Of a DNA stretch of 64,000 nucleotides, positions 56,676 to 64,000 are shown piece by piece. Where the stretch lies: the NCBI GenBank assembly GCA_017979445.1, contig CM030711.1, positions 43,075,560 through 43,139,559 of the forward strand, read 5' to 3'. How positions within the stretch are numbered: the first letter of the stretch is position 1; the number at the start of each line of letters is the position of its first letter. The position numbers and the translations under genes are program-made. The notes beneath the pieces are model-generated. The model was given only the letters and a program-made list of their open reading frames with translations, made no database searches and was not told the origin of the DNA. The stretch comes from Akebia trifoliata. Lineage: Eukaryota > Streptophyta > Magnoliopsida > Ranunculales > Lardizabalaceae.

Positions 56676-58650
56676 TCAATGAGCCAAGTCCTCACTCCCA
56701 AATCGGACACTAGACTTGTCAGCTGCACGCACATTATAATGCTCGTAAACTCTTGCACGGTTCTCTTCCCACCATTTTTCTGCATGTTTCTGAGTAAACC
56801 GCTTCCGACTGCATTCAAATATTGTAGAAATTAAAGCACCATTGTTACCTCTTTTTTTTTCCTGAGAGAGCTTATATTGCCACAATAAAAGATTAAAAAA
56901 ATCTTAAATAGATTTTTATGAAATATCAGATTTTCTTTACATTATTTATGAGCTCCTAGGAGATTAGAGATCATGTGCTAGGCTTAGTAAGAGTGGAAAG
57001 AAAAAATGCCATTTAAAAAAAAAAAAAAAAAAAAAAAATTTGTGTGGGGGGGGGGGGGGGGGGAGAGTTCTGTATAAGACTTGATAAGAGTATTGTTAGA
57101 ATAATAAAATTTTGTTGTTATTGTTTTGTTTTATTTCGAGAGAGAGGTGGTGATGGAAGAAAAGACCAGTTATCCCCACCCCATTTTATTTCATAGTTGC
57201 GGTTTATGGCAGTAGGAGATCTCATTTTCTTTGAAAGAGAAAGCAATGCAAACTTCTTTTCTTCCATTTGATAAGAGTATTGTTAGAATAAAAATAACGA
57301 TAAAAAATTGTCGAATTTCCAACTTCTTCAGATTGCAGAGCTTGTCGAGAGGAGGGAGAAGGGGGGCGGGGGGGGGGGGGGGGGGGGGGGGCGGGGTCAA
57401 AGAAAAGGATGGTTGTCCCCCACCCCTAGACACCCCATTTTATTTCATAGCTTTGGTTTATGGCAGTATGAGATCTCATTTTCTTTCAAAGTGAAAGCAA
57501 TGCAAACTTGTTTTCTTCCATTGATTTACAGATTATCGAAAATATGGTTCAATTAAACAACAATCAAGGATACTCCAACCTAGTTAACTGTCTAATATCA
57601 GACTCAGCATATGCCACAGAAAAAAGTGAAAATGGATAGTACATACCTGAAGCGGACTCGCTTAAGATCCTTAATGCCTCCAGGCAAAGATGAAAGTGTT
57701 ATATAAACACCAGGTTCATCTTGCTCAACCCATTCAGCCTCTTGATTGAATTCCCCTTCTGTCGTTTTGCTCCCATTCCTAGTGCTTGCTGCTTCGGAAA
57801 GGCCCAGTCTATTGTGATTTGAATTACGGTTACCAGTTGTGGTTGATCCATTCAAAACTACCAGACTATTTGATCCATTTAAATCTGTATCATGGGACAT
57901 CATTGGACTGCTCATTCGGTCAATGGCCGGTGCAGAAGCATCTGACACAGGACTGGAACTAAAGGATGCATATGAAAGTGGTTTACTACTGTTCCGTGAT
58001 GCCCCAACAGGTAACTTTTCAGCCATGTCCTTCAACTATTAAAAATCCAAACAAGAAGACATGAAAAAAAAATCAGTAAATAAAACATAAGAATTGTAAT
58101 AATAATTGGAGTTGTCTAGGAAAATGATCAAACCAGAATCAAATATTGTTCTGGCATTTTATTTCAGTCTATCTAGTTTACATAACCATGCCTATACTAT
58201 AAGCTTACAATAAATGCTATAATATGATAGTTTGAAATTACCAAGCTGTCATGGTGATTGTTGCGCACTAATTTTAAAAGACAATATAAATCATTCCTCA
58301 TGTTGCTTAAATTTAATAACTACCATGTCACTTAATTGCAACGAAGGACATGTACCCAAGTCTCTCCCTCTCAAATTGATAATGTTTTATTTAAATAATG
58401 AATTACAATATATAAAATTTCCTAAAAGGCCTTTCGAAAATTGATTTCTAAACAATAATTGTGTGCCAAAATGGTAAGTTACCAAAATATTCATTCATCT
58501 TACTTGAGCGGTAAGAGACCTAATCACTTCCTTCGCTGCCTTGCATCTTGCCGCCTCTTCACCTGCAATTGCCATTGCCTCTTTCAGCTGTTTGGTGGTT
58601 CTTTCCAACTCAACTTCTTGAAGTTGGGCTTTACGAGTGAGGTTTTCCAC
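56676..58650 (-). CDS. PRAF-type (PH-RCC1-FYVE-BRX) protein, C-terminal part only
   Basis: Three last exons on the minus strand: 58650-58504 (49 codons), 58035-57647 and 56808-56676, joined in frame at GT-AG sites. The first is a coiled coil ([34 protein letters not shown]). The second opens [15 protein letters not shown], then a Ser/Asn-rich stretch, and starts the BRX domain ([25 protein letters not shown]). The third completes it ([28 protein letters not shown]) and ends at 56676. This order is the C-terminus of plant proteins that carry PH, RCC1 repeats, a FYVE zinc finger and a BRX domain; the N-terminal domains lie beyond the right edge. The intron before the first visible exon is over 5.3 kb and carries a copia element. 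BRX domains mediate protein contacts; the exact family member cannot be told. Confidence 0.9.
57015..57525. repeat. Homopolymers and tandem duplication in a PRAF intron
   Basis: An A24 run (57015-57038) is followed at once by G18 (57046-57063). GATAAGAGTATTGTTAGAAT at 57083 recurs at 57270, and CCCCATTTTATTTCATAG with TTTATGGCAGTA (57178 on) recurs at 57432, so a unit of about 190-255 bp is duplicated in tandem. The second unit holds G6CG24CG4 (57361-57396). Frames with poly-Gly or poly-Pro here are artefacts. Confidence 0.75.
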
Positions 58651-59114
58651 CTACAAATAAGGTTGATCAGACACCACTCAAAAAGCATGCAAAGTGCCGA
58701 ATATGATACCAGATTGAGGAAATTGAAGTTGCGTTTGTTATGAGAAGCAAAATTTAGTTTCCAAGATAAAATATAACACACGTGGCCTTAATTTTCTAAG
58801 ATTCAATACACCATAGAAAGCCATTTTATAGGTATACGGAGTCCAAAATTCTAAATAAATGAGAGCTTCTATCATTCCCTAATACATAAGGCTTTGAATA
58901 GACCAAAATTATTCTCAAATCATGCATCACACTTCTACTATGTTGTATGAAATTATTGTCCATGAGATACTTCAGTTTGCATAGATAACTTTTTTTCCCT
59001 CTGTTGTGACTTATGATCAAGGATGTTCTAGCCAGAGAAACTATCACCTTATGAGATTGAAACAAGTGCTGTATTAAATATAGACTTTTTTTTTTCCTTC
59101 TAGTGGGGATGGGG
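58651..59114. other. PRAF intron sequence
   Basis: Directly upstream (gene sense) of the coiled-coil exon. AT-rich, with no recognised element. Confidence 0.5.
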
Positions 59115-59208
59115 GGCAGGGGGCATAGCTCAGATGGTTGATGAATTTCAGTGCAACATTGAGGACATAGGTTCCAGATCCAGCTTACCTATAACAAAAA
59201 AAAATATA
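59115..59208 (+). repeat. tRNA-like SINE-type unit with A tail in PRAF intron
   Basis: TAGCTCAGATGG (59126-59137) fits the pol III A box exactly, GGTTCCAGATCC (59170-59181) resembles the B box with one change, and the unit ends in an A-rich tail (AACAAAAAAAAATA). The body is too short and unpaired to be a tRNA gene, so a tRNA-derived SINE is the better reading. Confidence 0.6.
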
Positions 59209-59959
59209 GAAATATTTTTCCATACGACTCTCATCTCTTTCTTCTTTTCTATATGATAACCGAACAGATCTAAAGCATTGAGTATCATGTGAGCAGACAT
59301 TTATGAGAGCCGAAATGAGAGATAAATTTCGTGGTGGAATTAAATTCACGGCAATGTCTACATTGCATCTAATCCGAAGTACCAATAGAAGACTTAGATC
59401 AATGAAGTAAATTCTAACTTCATCAAGTATGAGATAACAAAAGGGATATCCCCCCTTGTTTTAGGTTAGAGGATCAGTTGTAGATATTTTTACTAAGACA
59501 AAGAGCCATGATAACCATCATAATGGTGCAGTAGAGTTTCAACATAATGTGCTAAATGTCCATAGATGCGCAGACCAGATACCCACACCAAGAAAAGAAT
59601 GAAGGGTTATTGTTAAATAAGTCTGTGTCCTTTTTAATCTTTTCCTCTACTCATCTTATGTAAAACTTATATAGCCTAATTAGGGCAAATTAATAATTTT
59701 AATTTTCTTCTCTCTCAATTTCAACTTGGTATCAGAGCCAAGCTCTCTCTACCTCCATCGTCTCCCACTCCTTCTTCTGCTACAAACTCTATCACCTTCC
59801 TCTTCCTTAAATCAACCTCCACACCTCTCGTCTTCAATACATATCACCCCTACTTGGGTTTTTTGTCTCCATACACCCTAATCACATCATGCGATAGGGA
59901 GTTGAGGACTGTTTGGAGCCTGCGATCAGGCTGTACTCACAGCAATGCTGTTGTCTAGG

Positions 59960-60330
59960 GCTGGCGATAACAGCAAGGCGCTGTTTTGTTGAAGATCAAG
60001 TCTTGCGGCACAGAGATTGAGTGTTTTGGACCCTTGCGACCCAGCAGTTGCTGTCGGTTTTTAGCAGGGACATCAAGGTGGCTGTTTGGAGCCTGGTGAC
60101 ACAGCAGATTGTATTTTTTGGCCCCTTGCGACACAACAGTTGCTGTCGTTTTTTATTGTGGACACTCAAGGTGGCTGCTTGGAGCAGTTACGACACAGCA
60201 GGTTCTGTTTTGGGCTCTTGCGATACAGCAGATTGCTGTTTTTTGACTAGGCGACACCTAAGGTAGCTGTTGTGACCCTTTGCGACATAGCATATTGCTA
60301 GTCTTAGGCCTGCAATCACAGAAATTGGCC
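59960..60330 (+). repeat. Imperfect tandem repeats in the copia leader
   Basis: A unit near CTTGCGACACAGCAGTTGCT, with GTCGTTTTT and AAGGTGGCTGTTTGGAGC, recurs about five or six times with a spacing of about 50-90 bases. Each copy has a small palindrome of the type CAGCAGTTGCTG or CAGCAGATTGCTG, so the RNA leader could form a string of short hairpins. The role is unknown. Confidence 0.65.
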
Positions 60331-60635
60331 GTTTTTTTATTTTCGATCACAATAGGTTGTTATATGAGGGTGGCGACAGTGTTGAACATCTACAGAGGCT
60401 TTTGATCACAATAGGGTGCTATTCTAGGAGGTTCTCAAAGCAGTATTACTTCTTGTTTTTTTACTCAATTGCGATAATGATTACTCAGGTCACCCATAGC
60501 TGTGTTTGATCAATTTTTTCACATCTCTCACGATCGTGCATTGTCACCTTTAGGGTGCTGCGATCATTTTCTCCTTGCAAGACGTCCCCTCGTCTTATTT
60601 TAACTCTCTTCAAACCAAAGTACACAGATTTTTTG

Positions 60636-61503
60636 ATGGCTTCTGAGACGTCATCTTCCTCGATCACTGGCAATAGTAATGAATCAAGTGGTTTTCCTTC
60701 TCACTCCACCGACTTTCCAGAACTTCAAATTACTACCGTAAAATTAGATGGCCCTAATTATCTTCTTTGGGCACGATCGGTTGAAATGTTCATTGGTGAA
60801 AAAGGAAAAATCGATTACCTCACGGGGGCAGACAAACAACCTGCACAGACGGACACCTCTTATTCCCATTGGTTTGCTAATGATTCTATGGTCAAGTCTT
60901 GGCTGGTTACTTCTATGCAACCACACATTGCGGCTGATTTTATGTTCTCTTCGACAGCAAAATAAATATGGGATTCCACAAAGAGCATTTACTCGCAACG
61001 TCGAAACAACGTCCTGATTTTTAACTTAGAGCGTGAAATCACTTGTTTTTCGCAAGGTGACTATTCAGTTACTACCAATATATCACAGCTACGTGCTCGG
61101 TGGGAAGTGTTGACCTTCTATTCCTCGTCCTACGCCTGGAAGGACCCGTTTGATGAAACATTATATGCGTCGATTCTGGATAAGAATCGAGTTTTTTCAG
61201 TTTCTAACTGGTCTCCAGGATGAGTTTGAGTATACGAGAGTTCACTTATTGGGTATGGATCTTTTTCCGTTCCTACAGACTGCATATTCTTATGTCTTGA
61301 CTGATGAGAGTCATCGCGCAGCTATCCTACCTCAGTCTTTAGGAGGCCACTTTGCTATGCTTGCTCGCCTACCTTCTCCACAACCCTCCAATGGGTCTCT
61401 GTCTACTCGTCAGCGACACAAGTGTGATCATTGTGGAAAATTGGGTCACATGAAGGCTCGTTGTTATGCACTTCATGGTCGTCCTAATCAGCATCATCAA
61501 TAG
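60636..61503 (+). pseudogene. copia gag with frameshift
   Basis: The likely start at 60636 gives MASETSSSSITG, then LDGPNYLLWARSVEMFIGEK, the usual gag opening in copia. The frame stops at 60965 and gag-like sequence continues in other frames to a clean CCHC knuckle, CDHCGKLGHMKARC, near 61420-61461. The shift and stops make it non-functional as it stands. Confidence 0.8.
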
Positions 61504-61699
61504 TCTCAATGATCTTCAGCTCATGTAGTTTCTCAACCGACGAATGATCTAGCACCTCCTTCAACTATTATCTCCTCCTCGGATTTAGTATCTTTATCCC
61601 AAGACGAGCTTGACAAGTTTAGGAAATTCTTCAATCAGATGGAGATTTCATTTCAGCCAGTCCCTACCTTCGCTCACTTAGATACCTTTGCATCTGTAC

Positions 61700-62135
61700 A
61701 TAATGTTTCCACCACTTCCTCACTATAGACCATTGATTCTGGTGCCTCAGATAACATGACCGATACGTCTTCCCTATTTAAAACCTATAATGTTTGTTCT
61801 AGACATCGCAAGGTTCGCCTAGCTGATGGTTCCTTGTCTTCTATAGCTGGTCGAGATCATTTTCCTATTACATCTTATTTATTCTTAACTAATATACTGT
61901 ATGTTCCTCAACTTACTACTAATCTTATCTCTGTTAGTAGTCTTACCAAAAATTTGAATTGTAGTGTAATCTTTTATCCATCTCATTGTGTCTTTCAGGA
62001 TCTGGGGTCGAAGAGGACGATTGGCACTGGACGTGAAGTGAATGGCTTGTATCTCTTGGACGTTCCTGGTTCACCTAGCACCCATTCTGCTTTTCAGCTT
62101 AGTAGTAGTAATCAATCTAATAAGGCTCTTTATGG
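61700..62135 (+). pseudogene. copia protease and pre-integrase remnant
   Basis: TIDSGASDNMTDTSSLF carries the aspartic protease motif D-S-G-A. It is followed by FLTNILYVPQLTTNLISVSS and REVNGLYLLD of the pre-integrase region. A TAG just before the protease motif (near 61726) breaks the frame. The HxLGH part and the whole integrase are absent. Confidence 0.8.
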
Positions 62136-62515
62136 ACTGAGTAGTCTCCTCGTGCTTGGTCTGAACGCTTCACTAAGGTCATGCATCAGTTTGGATTCCA
62201 TCAGAGTTCTGTTGATCACACTTTGTTTTTGCGTCACTCCCAAGGCAAAATTGTTGCTTTGATTGTGTATGTGGATAATATTGTTCTTATTGGAGATGAT
62301 GACACTGACCTTATCAAGGTAAAAACTTACTTAAGACGTCAATTTGAAATTTAGAATCTTGGGCATCTTCACTATTTTCTTGGTATTGAGGTTGTGCGGT
62401 CCCATTCCGGTATATTTATTTCTCAGCGTAAGTATGTCATTGATCTACTCAGTGACTCTGGTCAGCTTGGATCTCATCCAGTTGATACTCTTATTGAGCA
62501 GAATCACTAGTTGGC
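62125..62515 (+). pseudogene. copia reverse transcriptase, C-terminal half
   Basis: Starts abruptly at KALYGL, then SPRAWSERFTKVMHQFGF and IVALIVYVDNIVLIGDDDTD. The catalytic YVDD reads YVDN, so a catalytic aspartate is lost. Stops follow at 62352 and 62508. Confidence 0.85.
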
Positions 62516-63222
62516 TAATTCTGAGGGGGAGTGTGTCGGATATTGGCCAGTATCAACATCTTGTGGGCAAATTGATCTACTTGTCTATGACTCGCCCTGA
62601 CATTGCCTATGTTGTTAGTGTTGTAAGTCAGTTTATGCACTCGCCTCGAAAACATCTCATCTTACTACTGTTTATCGTATTCTTAGATACCTTAAGGGAT
62701 GTCCTGGTCAAGGTATTTATTCAATAATCATGGTCATCTTCGCGTTGAGGCATGGACAGATGCAAATTATGTTGGTTCAGTGACTGATAGACGGTATACT
62801 TCTTAGTATTTTACTAAAGTTGGTGATAACTTGGTAATTTGGCGCAGTAAGAAGTAAGATGTAGTTTCTCGGTCGAGTGCTGAGTCAGAATACAGAGCTA
62901 TGGCACTTGGAGTGTGTGAGTTGTTGTGGCTCAAGATCTTACTAGCTGATTTATGTCTTCCTGTGCCGGTCCCTTTCTTGCTATATTGCGATAATAAATC
63001 AGCTATTAACATAGCTGCAAATCCGGTTCAGCATGACAAAACGAAGCATATCGAAGTTGATCGTCATTTCATTAGAGAAAAGATTGTTGCTGGATAGATT
63101 TGTACTCCCTTTGTTCCTACATCTCAACAACTCGCGATGTTCTTACTAAAGGTGTTAGTAAAACCTTCTTTGAAGGTGTCTTGTCCAAGATGAGTGTTGT
63201 TGATATCCACGCACCAACTTGA
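62516..63222 (+). pseudogene. copia RNase H region
   Basis: Frames read [74 protein letters not shown] and [14 protein letters not shown]. Several stops and shifts. The 3' LTR follows after a purine tract. Confidence 0.85.
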
Positions 63223-63350
63223 GGGGGAGTGTTAAATAAGTCTGTGTCCGTTTTAGTCTTTTCCTTTACTCATCTTATGTAATACTTATATAGCCTAATT
63301 AGGGCTAATTAATAATTTTAATTTTCTTCTCTCTCAATTTCAACTGTTAT

Positions 63351-64000
63351 GAAAAGTGAGAGAAGAACACAATGATGATTTCAGAGCATTTAAGTGAAGG
63401 CAACATAAATTAATTAACTACTTTTAGTAAAATATGTTTTCAGTAAAGTAAGTTCTGAATTATTACATTGTAACTGATGTTTTATCTTAAGTAGAAGTTG
63501 AAAACAATTCTAGATGATAATTGAAGGATCTTTAGTAATTTTAATAAGTTGAGGTAAATATGTTTTAATAATTCTAGGGCATGAAATGGGTTGGGTCCCC
63601 ATAAATCCAAATCCAAAACCACTTCAAACCAGGCCTCTTATAACCTGGATCTGTGACTATGATCCAAATGCAGCCCACAAACACACCATGGGTTAGATTC
63701 CTCAATTTTAAGCATATTTACAGAACATAAGCCATAATAATCGGATAAAAAAAATCCAGATCCAGATATGACGCAGTGCATCATCTGGATCCGAGTCAAA
63801 CCAAATATCTCGGTCTGAATTTTTCCTTTTGGTTTTGATGGAAGTCTATATTTAACCAAAATAAAAAATAAAACTTTATTCGCAACCTGCCAGCTTGTAA
63901 AAGGATCTTGCATTAAAGATCCAAACTAATACGGGACTAATCTAAAAACAACTCACAATTCTTTGCATATACTGTTATTTTATATTCAAATTTATTTCTA
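63351..64000. other. PRAF intron sequence to window edge
   Basis: Presumed continuation of the PRAF intron. No exon matching PH, RCC1 or FYVE sequence could be recognised here, so upstream exons lie outside the window. Confidence 0.5.

Larger units (their letters stand above)
59611..63345 (+). mobile_element. Internally deleted Ty1/copia element with LTRs and TSD
   Basis: 5' LTR 59611-59726 and 3' LTR 63230-63345, each 116 bp, with 5 mismatches by eye. The 5-bp duplication GTTAT lies at 59606-59610 and 63346-63350. The primer-binding site TGGTATCAGAGC follows the 5' LTR, and the purine tract GAGGGGGAG precedes the 3' LTR. A long leader, gag, protease, truncated pol and RNase H lie between. 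The integrase and the first part of reverse transcriptase are missing, so the element cannot move on its own. It lies antisense to the PRAF gene. Confidence 0.93.

Noticed and set aside
57191..57556. Frames with poly-Gly or poly-Pro
   Set aside because: Products of G homopolymers within an intron.
59110..59208. Possible tRNA gene
   Set aside because: A and B boxes are present, but no cloverleaf arms or acceptor stem can be drawn, and an A tail follows; a SINE fits better.
63638..63913. Minus-strand frame as an upstream PRAF exon
   Set aside because: No similarity to PH, RCC1, FYVE or coiled-coil parts and no good splice sites.

Overview
The window is nuclear DNA of a flowering plant, most likely a eudicot. 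It is AT-rich, with intron-split genes, GT-AG splice sites, plant-only protein families and dense transposon debris. I could not place it to genus. No prokaryotic operon, rRNA gene, intact tRNA gene or CRISPR array is visible.

Five protein-coding loci can be supported. (1) About 4.8-21.6 kb, plus strand: condensin II subunit CAP-D3, at least 17 exons and about 1,330 residues, with introns swollen by a Ty1/copia element, a hAT-like element, a LINE remnant and tRNA-like short interspersed repeats. (2) About 22.3-25.2 kb, minus strand: a CHX15-like cation/H+ exchanger in which two single-base problems break the reading frame. (3) About 29.5-35.9 kb, plus strand: plastid cystathionine beta-lyase, 13 exons, about 460 residues, apparently intact. 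(4) About 40.3-48.7 kb, minus strand: a 321-residue protein with the plant-specific PF09713/TIGR01589 N-terminal domain. (5) From 56.7 kb leftward-transcribed out of the right edge: the C-terminal part of a PRAF-type (PH-RCC1-FYVE-BRX) protein, whose upstream intron holds an internally deleted copia element with intact LTRs and a 5-bp target duplication.

The spaces between genes (1-4.5, 25.2-29.4, 35.9-40.3 and 48.7-56.6 kb) contain many foldback elements, from about 100 to 700 bp. One set shares a central hairpin core and a GAGTCGTG-like terminus although its arms differ. Several elements are nested: a MITE inside a miniature LTR element, a 451-bp insert inside a MITE, and a MITE inside one copy of a tandem duplication.

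The genes are functionally unrelated housekeeping or signalling genes (chromosome condensation, ion exchange, methionine synthesis, unknown, membrane/small-GTPase-type signalling). Nothing suggests a cluster acting together. Regulatory signals of note are two E2F-type sites, a site II/TCP motif and a G-box at CAP-D3, a G-box before the lyase, and two mirror-image ABRE/G-boxes before the PF09713 gene. I found no clear new biological system; the most unusual material is the foldback family and the structured leader of the second copia element.
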